From Desulfobacca acetoxidans (GTDB lineage: Bacteria; Desulfobacterota; Desulfobaccia; Desulfobaccales; 0-14-0-80-60-11): a DNA stretch of 16,639 bases. The DNA lies in the NCBI GenBank assembly GCA_022736495.1, contig DZCR01000067.1:1-16639 (forward strand), read 5' to 3'. Position numbers and translations under genes: made by a program. The notes under the pieces were generated by a model. The model searched no databases and was not told the origin of the DNA. It was given only the letters and a program-made list of their open reading frames with translations. Below are positions 6,485 to 15,497 of this stretch, one piece after another. The first letter of the stretch is position 1; the number at the start of each line of letters is the position of its first letter.

Positions 6485-8331
6485 ATTAACTCCCCACCCC
6501 CCGCCAGCCACTCTTTCAAGCTCTCTGCGATCTTCTGATTAAAGCCCGGCAGGGCCGCCAATTCTTCGGCCTTAGCGGTCTTCATTGCCTCGATATTGGC
6601 GAAATGTTCCAGCAGCCGCCGCTTGCGCACCGGGCCGATGCCCGGCGCGGCATCCAGGGCCGAGGCCAGCATTTCCTTCCGGGCCCGCTTGCGGTGGTAG
6701 GTGATGGCGAAGCGGTGCGTTTCATCCCGCAGGCGCAGCAGCAAAAGCCAGCCCGGGGCGTTGGCCGGAGGAAACAGGGGGTTTTTGCGGCCCGGCAGAA
6801 ATAGGCGGTCCCGGACCGGGCGGCCGCCCTGTTCGGTAGCCTTGGCTAGGCCGACCACCTGAATTTTGGCCAGTCCCATCTCCTTAAGCGTCTGGGTGAC
6901 CACGTTTAACTGGCCCCGGCCGCCATCCACCACCAGCAGGTCCGGCAATTCCTGCCCTGCCTTGCCGTAGTGGCGGCCAACCACCTCCCGCAACATGGCA
7001 TAGTCGTCCTGGCCCTCTACCTCCCTGATCTTGAAGCGGCGGTAGCGGGATTTATCCGGCATCCCGTCAGTGAAGGCCACCAACGCCCCCACCGGCTGCT
7101 CCCCCTGGAGGGTGGAAATGTCCAGGCACTCCAGGCGGGCGGGCGGCTGGGGGAGATGCAAGCGATTGTGCAAATCCAGCAGGGCCGCACCGGGCTCAGG
7201 CGGCGTGGTGCGCCGCCTCAGCGCCTCTCTGGCATTGTCCGCGGCCATGGCCAGCAGCCGGGCCTGCTCGCCGCCGGGGGCCACCAATAGGCGCACCTTT
7301 GAGCCTTTTTCTTCACTGAACAGGGCCGCAAGGAGCTGGTGATCCGGAACCGCAACAGGCAGGAGCAACTCTTCCGGCAAGGGCCGGCCCTGGGCGTAAT
7401 ATTGTCTGAGGAAGGCTCCCAGCAGATCGCCGTCCAGGGGCAGTTTCGAAAAAAAGTATTCCCGGCTGCCGGTGACCAGGCCGGCCCGGACCACAAGGAC
7501 TACAATGACGGCCTGCCCCGCGTCTTCCGCCAGACCCAGGACGTCCTGGTCCTTGAAATTGGGCCGGGCCATGTCCTGGCGCTCCAGGGTCTGGGTAATG
7601 GCCTGGATGCGGTCCCGCAGGAGCGCGGCCCGCTCGAAATCCAGGTCGGCGGCGGCCAGTTCCATCTGCGCCTTGAGCCTTTTGAGCAGCCCTTTACCCG
7701 TGCCCTTGAGGAAGAGCACGGCTTCCTGCACCGCCTGGAGGTAGGCGGCGTCGCTGACACACCCGGCGCAGGGCCCCAGGCAATGGGCCAACTGATACTC
7801 CAGACAGGGGCGGGAGCGGGGCGCCAGGCGCCGCTCCTTACAGGTGCGCACCCCAAAAGCCTGCTTCATGACCTTCAGGGTCTCCCGGGCCATGCCCGCG
7901 GAGGCATAGGGGCCGAAATAGAGGGCGCCGTCAGGGTTAAAGCGCCGCACAAACCGAAGCGCGGGGTAGCTCTCCTTGAGGTCCAGGCGCAGGCAGAGAT
8001 AATTTTTGTCATCCCTGAGCATGACGTTGTAGCGGGGCCGGTGCTCCTTGATGAGGTTGCGCTCCAGGATGAGGGCTTCCCGACCCGTGGGGGTGAGGAT
8101 CACGTCCACCCGGGCCATTTTCTGCAACATCAGCGCGGTCTTGGGATCATGTCGTTCTGGGGTTTTGAGGTAAGAAAGCAGGCGGTTTTTCAGGTTCACC
8201 GCCTTGCCCACGTAGAGCACCTTGCCGTTTGCATCCTTGAACAGATAGACGCCGCTGCCTTGGGGGATATTGGGCATGGCTGCGGCCAGCGCCGGATATG
8301 GCGCCGCGGGCTTTACATCGGGCTTTTGCAT
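6481..8331 (-). CDS. uvrC: UvrABC system protein C (excinuclease subunit)
   Basis: UvrC makes both incisions around a DNA lesion in nucleotide excision repair after loading by UvrB. From the ATG at 8331 it has 616 residues, normal for the family. The N-terminal GIY-YIG nuclease spans about residues 25-105 (GVYLFKD, KVLYVGKAVNLKNR). A Cys cluster (164, 176, 184, 188, 191) can hold the Fe-S cluster. The UvrB-binding UVR helix pair is at about 212-247. The RNase H-like nuclease has Asp404 in LDIS, Asp469 in VVDGG and His539 in THRFA. Two helix-hairpin-helix motifs lie at about 557-608. A GTG at 8361 would add ten residues but sits inside a perfect palindrome, so I prefer the ATG. It is divergent from the aldo/keto reductase gene. 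Confidence 0.97.
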   Translation of the reverse strand: MQKPDVKPAAPYPALAAAMPNIPQGSGVYLFKDANGKVLYVGKAVNLKNRLLSYLKTPERHDPKTALMLQKMARVDVILTPTGREALILERNLIKEHRPRYNVMLRDDKNYLCLRLDLKESYPALRFVRRFNPDGALYFGPYASAGMARETLKVMKQAFGVRTCKERRLAPRSRPCLEYQLAHCLGPCAGCVSDAAYLQAVQEAVLFLKGTGKGLLKRLKAQMELAAADLDFERAALLRDRIQAITQTLERQDMARPNFKDQDVLGLAEDAGQAVIVVLVVRAGLVTGSREYFFSKLPLDGDLLGAFLRQYYAQGRPLPEELLLPVAVPDHQLLAALFSEEKGSKVRLLVAPGGEQARLLAMAADNAREALRRRTTPPEPGAALLDLHNRLHLPQPPARLECLDISTLQGEQPVGALVAFTDGMPDKSRYRRFKIREVEGQDDYAMLREVVGRHYGKAGQELPDLLVVDGGRGQLNVVTQTLKEMGLAKIQVVGLAKATEQGGRPVRDRLFLPGRKNPLFPPANAPGWLLLLRLRDETHRFAITYHRKRARKEMLASALDAAPGIGPVRKRRLLEHFANIEAMKTAKAEELAALPGFNQKIAESLKEWLAGGGELI

Positions 8332-8355
8332 CTTATCTTTAGGATAACAGGCGGC

Positions 8356-8379
8356 TCCCACCTGTCAAGACAGGTGGGA
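8356..8379. promoter_or_regulatory. Perfect 24-bp palindrome between divergent uvrC and reductase genes
   Basis: Two perfect 11-base arms (8356-8366 and 8369-8379; arm TCCCACCTGTC) flank an AA centre, lying 24 bases before the uvrC ATG and 31 bases before the reductase ATG. It could be an operator shared by both genes or, in either transcript, a hairpin near the start codon. I do not recognise it as a known LexA box or other named site. Confidence 0.5.
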
Positions 8380-8410
8380 AAAGGCCGGCCCTGCAAGAAG
8401 GAGAAGGATA

Positions 8411-9247
8411 ATGACCATACCCCAGAGAACCCTGGGAAGAACCGGCTATTCCGCTACGATTTTGGGCCTGGGCGGCGAAGGCGTGTTGCGTACCTTTAAC
8501 CAGGAGCGTGAGGCTCAGGCGGTCATCGAGGCCGCGCTGGCGGAAGGGATCAATTACTTCGAGACGGCCCGGGCCTACTCCGGCAGCGAATCTTACCTGG
8601 GTCCCAACCTCAAAGGGCACCGAGATAAAATCTTCCTGACCAGCAAATCCCACGGCCGCTCCTTTAAGGAGGCCATGGCCCACCTGACCATCACCCTGAA
8701 AAACCTCGACACCGATTACCTGGACCTATGGCAGGCCCACGATATCCGCACCATGGACGAAGTTGAGGCCTTGGGCGCGCCGGGCGGGGCCCTGGAGGCT
8801 CTTCACCATGCCCGGGACCGGGGCTGGGTGCGGTTCATCGGTATCACCGGTCACCACGACCCGGCGGTGCTGCGCCGGGCTTTAGAGCTGTACGAGTTTG
8901 ATACCATACTGCTGCCGGTGAACCCGGCGGAGCCGCATCACGCCAGTTTTCTGCCCCTGGCCCAGGAGGCCATGGACAAGGGCATGGGGGTCATCGCCAT
9001 GAAAACCCTGTGCCGGGGCCAACTCCCCCAACTCGCTGAGGACCCCGATGCCATCATCGGAGAGTTGCTGGCCTATGCCTGGAGCCATCCCGTCAGCCTG
9101 GCGGTGGTTGGGGCCGACTCCCACACTCAGGTACGACAGTTGGCCGCCGCAGCCCGGAACTTCATCCCCATGACCCCGGAGGAACAGCAGGCCCTGGAAG
9201 AGGCCGTGGACCCCATAGCCCGGCAGTTGATGTATTACAAGCCTTAG
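8411..9247 (+). CDS. Aldo/keto reductase family oxidoreductase
   Basis: This 278-residue protein has the (beta/alpha)8 aldo/keto reductase pattern and probably uses NADPH to reduce a carbonyl; the substrate is unknown. Around the active site it has Tyr56 in ARAYSGSE, Lys79 in FLTSKSHGR and His110 in LDLWQAHD. The usual catalytic Asp position reads Glu51 (NYFETARAY instead of NYFDTA). The C-terminal part has the typical VGADSHTQVRQLAAA cofactor-binding helix, followed by EEQQALEEAVDPIA. It carries no C-terminal Cys motif, so it is not the ferredoxin-fused subgroup. ATG 8411 has AGAAGGAGAAGG directly upstream. It is monocistronic and divergent from uvrC across a palindrome. Confidence 0.88.
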   Translation: MTIPQRTLGRTGYSATILGLGGEGVLRTFNQEREAQAVIEAALAEGINYFETARAYSGSESYLGPNLKGHRDKIFLTSKSHGRSFKEAMAHLTITLKNLDTDYLDLWQAHDIRTMDEVEALGAPGGALEALHHARDRGWVRFIGITGHHDPAVLRRALELYEFDTILLPVNPAEPHHASFLPLAQEAMDKGMGVIAMKTLCRGQLPQLAEDPDAIIGELLAYAWSHPVSLAVVGADSHTQVRQLAAAARNFIPMTPEEQQALEEAVDPIARQLMYYKP

Positions 9248-9545
9248 GGCTAACTCCAGAATTAAACATCAAATGATAGAGCTTAAGCTGGCAACCTTCG
9301 AATCGAGATCAGATTAAATCTGGCATTGAGAGCAAAATTTAACAATTGCCATGGTCTGGAATGCCGTTATGATCAGCATGAACTAAACGCTTCGCGTGGT
9401 CGGTAAGCCGGGCGACTCTCTGGTTTAATCCAGCCTCTAGCGTAATCCTTCCTGCAGAAAAACTTACCGCCTTTCTTATCGTATCCCCAGATGGTTGCGT
9501 GTAGTTTCCTCCCATAGTGCGTTTAATCCAACCAGGAGGAAAACC
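9248..9545. other. Gene-free stretch before the recombinase remnant
   Basis: Nearly 300 bases with no convincing gene. The last 200 or so may be the non-coding lead of the mobile element whose recombinase starts at 9546. An 88-codon frame on the minus strand (9605-9339, GTG start) covers it but lies antisense to the recombinase start and resembles no family I know, so I do not call it. A further 100 bases after the remnant (9606-9706) are AT-rich and also empty. Confidence 0.4.
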
Positions 9546-9605
9546 ATGGGAAAGCTCCACGATCAGATGCAGGAGGATTGACTCCTCAAGGCCTACAGCC
9601 CTCAC
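9546..9605 (+). pseudogene. Remnant of a tyrosine recombinase (integrase) gene start
   Basis: From ATG 9546, with AGGAGG at 9534-9539 six bases upstream, the sequence reads MGKLHDQMQED, stop, LLKAYSPHAR. Tyrosine recombinases often open this way (KLHDQM, then a D-L-x-L-K-x-YSPxT stretch), the N-terminal SAM-like core-binding domain. The in-frame TGA at 9579-9581 sits where Leu is expected, and after about 20 codons the similarity ends. No catalytic Arg-His-Arg-Tyr part remains in the window. The intact ribosome site plus an early stop point to a dead gene truncated by deletion. Confidence 0.55.
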
Positions 9606-9706
9606 GCGAGATCAAGCTTGTTATTCTGCCGTACTCGTCTGCAATTGAATCCATGTGTTCTGAATTTTTTATTAAACTTTTCCAAACCCTAGTTCCTGAA
9701 CCCCCC

Positions 9707-11701
9707 TTATTTCCTGTTTAAGACATAAGCGGCCTGAGATTCTTCGAGCCGGGGGTTATCCAAACGTTTTTGGCAGCGCTTCAGAAAGACTCGGGCCGGG
9801 GGGTCCTCGTGATACAAATCCAATATCTCAAAAAAGCGGCTGGCGGCTTCCGCGATTTTGCCCTCCTTGAAAGCGGCCCGACCCGCCTCAAACAAGGGTA
9901 GCCAAGCCGGGGGGCCATCTATGGGCGCGAGACCGAGTAACTCGTAAACCGTAACTGGTTGAGCCCGGCCCTGGACCTGCACCAGATCCAATTCCCGCAC
10001 CAGAAAAGTGTTCCCCAAGCGCCGGTAGGTGGCTTCGCTCAACATGATTTCTGTGCCGTAAAATTTATTGGCTTGTTCAAGCCGGGCGGCCAGATTCACC
10101 GTATCTCCCATGACCGTGTAATTGAAACGCTTTTTCGAGCCGATATTGCCGGCCACGACTGGACCGGTATGCAAGCCGACACGGGCTGCGATGTGGGGGA
10201 ATCCTTGGGACTCCCAGGACTCCTGAAGTGGCCGCAGGGCCGCCTGCATTTCCAGGGCCGCCCGGCAGGCCAGGACCGCGTGGTCGGCCAGGGGCAACGG
10301 CGCGCCCCAAAAAGCCATGATGGCGTCTCCGATAAATTTGTCCACGGTACCCTGGCGGGCCAGAATGATTTCCGTCATGGTGGAGAAATACTCATTGAGC
10401 AAGCGAATCATTTCCTTAGGAGCGGTGTTTTCGGCCATGGAGCTGAAGCCCACCAGATCGGCGAACAGCACGGTGGCTTCCACTTCCTCGCCGCCTAGCT
10501 GGAGGCGCTCCGGATTGTTGATGATGGTGTCAACCAGGGATTCCGAGACATATTGTCCGAAGGCTTGACGCAGCCAGCGCTTTTCCCGGGATTCGATCCA
10601 ATAGTGGGCAAAGATATTGCCGGCATAGACCACCACCAGCGCCCCCGAGAGGAGTACCGGCGGCCACCACAGGTTCAGATGCAGAAACAGATAAAATGAG
10701 AGCCCGAAGGTGAGCAGTATGAACCCCGCTAGCACGCCCAGGGCGGCCACGGGCGAAACCCGTCCCACCAGGCAGCCAAACGGTAGTAGTACCGCCAAGT
10801 AAAGCCCGAGCCGGGGGAGGACGCCCAACTCCGTTCCCCAATTTTGTTGCAGAAGGGTGTGGATCACCTGACCATGAATCTCCACCCCGGACATGAGCTT
10901 ACCGGTGTTGGCAAAGAAGGGGGTGTAAAAAGCGTCGGCGATGGGAGTTGGCGCGGCCCCTACAATCCGGCCGATGAGGACGATTTTGCCGCGGATGGCT
11001 TCAGCCAAATAAGGGGCCGGCCCCTCTAAGGCCCGGCTGTAAGAAACGGTGTCGATGTGTCCGGGCGGTCCGGTGAAATTAATAAGCCTGCAGAGGCGGG
11101 GGGGGATAACTTGATGGGGATGATAGGCATGAACGACTACTTCCGGGAGGGTTGCGATATTGCCAAGATGACAATAAAAACGCCGCACAATGCCGTCGCC
11201 GTCCGGGGTTACCAGCGTCAGACCCAGACCCAGGGCCGCATGACGGAACGGTTCATACGGGTGCACGAAAATCTGGCTGGCGGCCCGGGCGCTCTCGCTG
11301 AATTCCATGGTAGTGGCCAGGATGACGTTTCCCGCCGCTTGCATGGCCTCGGTAAATACTTGGTCATCCGCCGGATTGGTTGGCTCGGCAAACAGGACGT
11401 CGAAAACGATGAGGCGCGCCCCCGCGGCGTTAAGTTTGTTTATGATTTTAGCGTGATAGCTGCGTGGCCAGGGCCAGGCGGTCCTGAGTTCCTGAAAAGA
11501 ATGCTCATCGATGCCGACGATGAGGATCATCGGCGGCGGTGCCGAGTGAGGTCTGAGGCGATAGCACAGGTCCAGAGCATGGTTTTCCAGGATCTGCCCC
11601 ACCTGGAGATGACTCATGACCGCCAAGGCCGCGAAGACCACCAGGCTGAGGCAGCATATCCTCAACCGGGGTGACTTCAGAATGTTAAAAATAGAGGCCA
11701 A
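9707..11701 (-). CDS. CHASE2-domain class III adenylate cyclase, membrane-bound
   Basis: This likely makes cAMP from ATP in response to an envelope signal. Numbered from a TTG at 11701 (664 residues): a membrane helix at 14-31, a periplasmic CHASE2 sensor at about 38-283 (VGIDEHSF, GVEIHGQVIHTLL), three more membrane helices at 295-365, and a cyclase domain at about 403-588. The cyclase has both metal Asp residues (415 in LFADLVGF, 459 in FIGDAIMAF), Lys455 and Asp533 for adenine, and Asn536 and Arg540 in the transition-state motif, so it should be active and ATP-specific. A TPR-like helical tail follows. There is no ATG at the start. TTG 11701 follows GGAGG (11715-11719) at a long 13-base spacing and overlaps the preceding gene by 17 bases; TTG 11797 is the alternative. 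Confidence 0.93.
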   Translation of the reverse strand: MASIFNILKSPRLRICCLSLVVFAALAVMSHLQVGQILENHALDLCYRLRPHSAPPPMILIVGIDEHSFQELRTAWPWPRSYHAKIINKLNAAGARLIVFDVLFAEPTNPADDQVFTEAMQAAGNVILATTMEFSESARAASQIFVHPYEPFRHAALGLGLTLVTPDGDGIVRRFYCHLGNIATLPEVVVHAYHPHQVIPPRLCRLINFTGPPGHIDTVSYSRALEGPAPYLAEAIRGKIVLIGRIVGAAPTPIADAFYTPFFANTGKLMSGVEIHGQVIHTLLQQNWGTELGVLPRLGLYLAVLLPFGCLVGRVSPVAALGVLAGFILLTFGLSFYLFLHLNLWWPPVLLSGALVVVYAGNIFAHYWIESREKRWLRQAFGQYVSESLVDTIINNPERLQLGGEEVEATVLFADLVGFSSMAENTAPKEMIRLLNEYFSTMTEIILARQGTVDKFIGDAIMAFWGAPLPLADHAVLACRAALEMQAALRPLQESWESQGFPHIAARVGLHTGPVVAGNIGSKKRFNYTVMGDTVNLAARLEQANKFYGTEIMLSEATYRRLGNTFLVRELDLVQVQGRAQPVTVYELLGLAPIDGPPAWLPLFEAGRAAFKEGKIAEAASRFFEILDLYHEDPPARVFLKRCQKRLDNPRLEESQAAYVLNRK

Positions 11702-14700
11702 GTCTGAATAAGAACCTCCGGTTTGTGGAAAATTCAATAACCCGGTTCGGTTCCGGAGAGTAAAACGGGGTGCGGTTGAAGAGGTTCTGGACTTCAAAAA
11801 GCGCGAAGCCCCGCTTGTTGGGGAACTCCCGGCCCAGGGTTATGTTCATGATCACAAAAGGGTTATTCGCTTCATGGCCGGGGATTTTGCCAAATTGCTG
11901 TACCAAAAACGGCCTCAGCCTGGCCAGCCACCCCTGCCGGCTCCGATAAGCCAGGCCCAGAAAGGCGTTAAATTCGGCATAATCCTCTAACCCGGGCTGG
12001 AAAGATAAATCCGGCACCACTCGTTTGCCTATCACCCCCAGGGACAGGCCCAGAGAAGGGGTGAGAATGCGGTTCAAGACCAGGGAGGCCTGGTAGCGCT
12101 TCCAATTCTGCCAAACTCCATTAGTTGATCCGTTAGCGTCGGTTATCAGGTTCGGAGTAGCCACTCGCAGGGCATTCAGGCGCAAGGCGGTGAAGGTTTT
12201 GGCGTTCCATTGCGATTCCCAGGCCACCCCGGCCTGCCGCACCTCCGAGCCCGAATTCACATTGATGGCCCAGGGGAAGCTGGCGATCTCCGAGTTCACC
12301 AGGAGAGGCTGGGTAACCAGATGAGTCGTCAGGTGACGTTCCAACGCCAGTCGCAAAGTGTGCTGGGTGTCCTGGATCCGGAACTGGTAATTGGCCCCGA
12401 AGCGCGGGCTCCACTGCGAAGTGTAGATGGTTCTTGCGTAACCAAATCGGTCCGTCTTGTTAAAGTCTTTGAAAAGGCCCAATTCCAGCACCAAGTTCGG
12501 ACGCAGACGCCAATAATCCAGGAGATAAAAACTAGAAGATCGGAACGGCGGCTGGAAATCGAATTGGCTTGTGAATACCTGGGTCTGTTTAAAACCGGGG
12601 ATGAAAGCAGAAAAATCCAGAATGGCTATCGTGGTCTGATTCAGTCTCTGACTAATGCTGCTGGAAAAATAATCGAAGCCGCCGATCAGATTGTGCTGGC
12701 CCAAAACCAGGTTACTTTGTAATTGCACGTTGTTGAATTCCTGGTCAGAAGCTCCGCCTGCCAAGGTTTGCAGCGAAACCGGGAAGGACCCAAAGCCCAG
12801 GTCCATGTTAAAGTTACTCTGAGAAGGCATGGATACATGCACAGGGAATTCTTGGTGGGCGTAATAGGCCAGCAAGCCTATTTTGGGGTTAAAGCGGTAA
12901 TAATAGGCCGCCTCGTATAGGCGGCCGCGCGCATTCAGATTTTGGGACCCGGTAAAGAACACCGGGCCTAATTGATCAGTCTGATTGATTAATTGCTGGC
13001 TGGTAACCTTTTGCTCAAAATATTGGAACAGGCCGGTGAAGGTCCCCTGGACCGTGGGCGCCCATTTGGCCGCGGCCTCGATACTGGACAAACGGCTCGT
13101 GCCGTTGAAGGCATTGAAACTGGCGTCCGGCGGCGGCGGCACCCCCCGGGTGTCGGAGTAGCGCCCGAAGGTCTCAAACGCCGCGCCGGGAACGCCGCCG
13201 TAAGCCAAACCCTGGTGGTCCTGGATGGACTTGCGGCCCTCCGAAACCCCGATGCCCCCCATAGCCCCCAGGCGAGCGTAAGGCATTTCAAACATGGGGG
13301 TATAATCGTGGGTCAAGCCCAGAGCTTCGGTGCCTTGGAATTGGAGGCTGCTGAAAGTAGCCTGGTTCGCCGGGGAGAGCACCCGGTACAGGGTCCCCTC
13401 GATGCGTTCGCTGGGTGCGAGCAGGCCGGTAGTAAGGAAGGGGGCTTCAGAACCGGTCCGCAGGACGTCCCGCAGGAACAGGTGGGCCGAACTGTCATAG
13501 GGCTTATACTTGACGGCTGTGACCGCCTTGCTGTAGGCCCAATCAGTCAACCCCAACTGCTGGTAGGCCCGGGCCAGGCTGTAGTTGCGCACGGCCCGGT
13601 CCTGGTCCAGCAAGCTGCGGGACCGGAACATGGCCACGTTGTCGTTCAACTCGATGGACTTATTGATCTCCTGGACGGCTTCCCCCGGACGGTTAAGGTC
13701 GGTAAGTGCGATGCCCTTATAAAAATACGGGGAGGGGTCCTTGGGGTCCAGGGTCTTGGCATAGTCATAAACCTCCAGGGCCCGGTCAAAGGAGTGCGTC
13801 TGAAAAAGCGCCTTGCCCAACTCGGTCTGGTAAGAGGCTATCCGGGGGTCAAGCAGCGTGGCGGTGAGCATCTCCTCCAGCCCGCGTTGGAACTCCCGGT
13901 AGCGGAACGAGTAAATGGCCAGCCCCAGGTGAGGCTCCCCCAAGTTCGGGTCTCTTTCCAGAGCCTGGTTCCAGAACTGAAAAGCCCGGCTATAGTCCCG
14001 GAAGGCCAGGCGGACGAAGCCGGCCAAACTGAGCACCTGGGGATTGCCGGGAGCCATTTGCAGAGCCTGGTTAATGGTCCGCTGCGCCCGGGAGAGATAC
14101 CCGGACCCCAGCCAGATTTTAGCCAGATACACATAGGCGATAACAAAGCGGGGCTCCGCAGCGATGGCCTGTTCCAGGTACCGGGTGGCCGCAGGCAGCT
14201 CGAAGGAGGCCAGTTTCACCAGCCCCATGGTAAAAAGCGCCAGGGGTGAGTTAGGGGCCTGGGCCAGGGCCTGGGCCGCCTCTGCCTGGGCCGCAGCTTT
14301 GCGGTTCTGGACCAGGTCGATCTGGGCCAGTAACGGCCGGGCCAGCCAGGGGGCCGGGGGCGGCAGCGCTGCGGCCGTCTGCAACCGGGACCGGGCTTCC
14401 TCAACCCTCCCGTCCAGCAGTGCGGCATAGCCGGACATGGCTACCAGCAGAGGCGAAGGTCGGCCCCGGATGCTTGCCGCCTTGATAAGCTCGTAGGCTT
14501 TGGTTGCGCTCCCAAGGTTTTCCAGGGCCAGGGCCTGGCCCACCACAGTCAGGTCATCGGGCTGGCGTACCCGGCGGAAGTACGTTAAGGCCTCGCGGGG
14601 CTGGTTTTCCCGGAGGTTCACCCAACCCAGCAGGGTCAGGGCCCGGGAATTTTCTGGGTCTTTGGCCAGAACCGTTTCGGCCTTTCCCCGGGCTTCCTTA

Positions 14701-15479
14701 AGGCGGCCCTGGTCATAGGCGGCCTCTCCTGCCTGGATTAACGCGGACCCCACCGCAGGTCCGTAAGGGGCGCGGTGTTCCCCGGGAAGAGGGGTCAGGG
14801 GAAGGTCACGGTAGCTGATGATACCTGGATAATAGAGCACCCATTGGACCGCGTCCGCGGGTTGGACCAAAACCCGTTTGGCCGGCTTGCGCCCCGGGAC
14901 CGCGTAGCCTTCTTCCCCCGGACGGAGGCAGACCTCCCCCTGGGGGTTGGCGATACAGACGTTGCCTTCCAGCAAGATGACGCTGGTGGCGCCATTGCGC
15001 TGGACCTTAATATTCAGCTCCGTGCCCCTGATGATGGCAGTGATCGCCGGGGTCTCCAGTTCGAAGCGAAATTTTTCATGTTTGTTCCGCAGCCAGATCT
15101 CCCCCTCGGGGACCTCATAGCGGCTGGCGGGCGGAGGCTCCCCTTTGACCGGGGTCACCGGCTTCAGCCGGGGAGAGGGGGCGATACTTTTGAGTATTAC
15201 GACGGTATTTTCATTGAGTTTGATCTGGCTTTCGTCCACGCAGAGGATAGAGGCGGCGGAGGCGGGTCCGGTGCGCACCGCATCGCCGGCCAGCAGGGCC
15301 TGCCCCACCTCGGCCGGCACCCATTGGCTGGTAGTGCTGCGGCGGACTGACACTTCACCTTTGGCCGCCACCAGTTTGCCCACCGGGGTCTGTTCGGCCA
15401 TGGCCATAAGGAGGTCAGGCAGGAATAACCAGATGCCAACCGCCAGAATCAGTCCGGCAAGCCACCATGGGCGCCGCAT
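11685..15479 (-). CDS. FecR-TPR-outer-membrane beta-barrel protein
   Basis: A 1264-residue exported protein with three parts. A signal peptide occupies about residues 1-28. A FecR-type domain follows at about 33-200 (GDAVRTGPASAASILC, TAIIRGTELNIKV, EGNVCIANPQGEVCLRPGEEG), which in known cases relays envelope signals. TPR helices run from about 245 to 660 (for example GEAAYDQGRLKEA, PEAVQE-like and YFYKGIALTDLNRPGEA repeats), probably for protein contacts in the periplasm. From about 690 to the end it is rich in alternating aromatic beta-strands and closes FNRTPFY...FLFRLGLYF with a terminal Phe, like outer-membrane barrels and TonB-dependent receptors. The ATG at 15479 has GGGAGG (15486-15491) upstream. 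It is 18 bases after the small upstream gene and overlaps the cyclase gene. Its ligand is unknown. Confidence 0.88.
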   Translation of the reverse strand: MRRPWWLAGLILAVGIWLFLPDLLMAMAEQTPVGKLVAAKGEVSVRRSTTSQWVPAEVGQALLAGDAVRTGPASAASILCVDESQIKLNENTVVILKSIAPSPRLKPVTPVKGEPPPASRYEVPEGEIWLRNKHEKFRFELETPAITAIIRGTELNIKVQRNGATSVILLEGNVCIANPQGEVCLRPGEEGYAVPGRKPAKRVLVQPADAVQWVLYYPGIISYRDLPLTPLPGEHRAPYGPAVGSALIQAGEAAYDQGRLKEARGKAETVLAKDPENSRALTLLGWVNLRENQPREALTYFRRVRQPDDLTVVGQALALENLGSATKAYELIKAASIRGRPSPLLVAMSGYAALLDGRVEEARSRLQTAAALPPPAPWLARPLLAQIDLVQNRKAAAQAEAAQALAQAPNSPLALFTMGLVKLASFELPAATRYLEQAIAAEPRFVIAYVYLAKIWLGSGYLSRAQRTINQALQMAPGNPQVLSLAGFVRLAFRDYSRAFQFWNQALERDPNLGEPHLGLAIYSFRYREFQRGLEEMLTATLLDPRIASYQTELGKALFQTHSFDRALEVYDYAKTLDPKDPSPYFYKGIALTDLNRPGEAVQEINKSIELNDNVAMFRSRSLLDQDRAVRNYSLARAYQQLGLTDWAYSKAVTAVKYKPYDSSAHLFLRDVLRTGSEAPFLTTGLLAPSERIEGTLYRVLSPANQATFSSLQFQGTEALGLTHDYTPMFEMPYARLGAMGGIGVSEGRKSIQDHQGLAYGGVPGAAFETFGRYSDTRGVPPPPDASFNAFNGTSRLSSIEAAAKWAPTVQGTFTGLFQYFEQKVTSQQLINQTDQLGPVFFTGSQNLNARGRLYEAAYYYRFNPKIGLLAYYAHQEFPVHVSMPSQSNFNMDLGFGSFPVSLQTLAGGASDQEFNNVQLQSNLVLGQHNLIGGFDYFSSSISQRLNQTTIAILDFSAFIPGFKQTQVFTSQFDFQPPFRSSSFYLLDYWRLRPNLVLELGLFKDFNKTDRFGYARTIYTSQWSPRFGANYQFRIQDTQHTLRLALERHLTTHLVTQPLLVNSEIASFPWAINVNSGSEVRQAGVAWESQWNAKTFTALRLNALRVATPNLITDANGSTNGVWQNWKRYQASLVLNRILTPSLGLSLGVIGKRVVPDLSFQPGLEDYAEFNAFLGLAYRSRQGWLARLRPFLVQQFGKIPGHEANNPFVIMNITLGREFPNKRGFALFEVQNLFNRTPFYSPEPNRVIEFSTNRRFLFRLGLYF

Positions 15480-15497
15480 ATTCCGCCTCCCGCGTCT

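Noticed and set aside
8332..8361. GTG start ten codons upstream for uvrC
   Set aside because: The GTG is inside the perfect palindrome and lacks a ribosome binding site; the ATG at 8331 gives a normal UvrC N-terminus.
9339..9605. 88-codon minus-strand frame starting GTG
   Set aside because: It lies antisense to the recombinase start, matches no family I know and has no clear ribosome site. I treat it as a shadow, though the element's lead sequence could make it recur.
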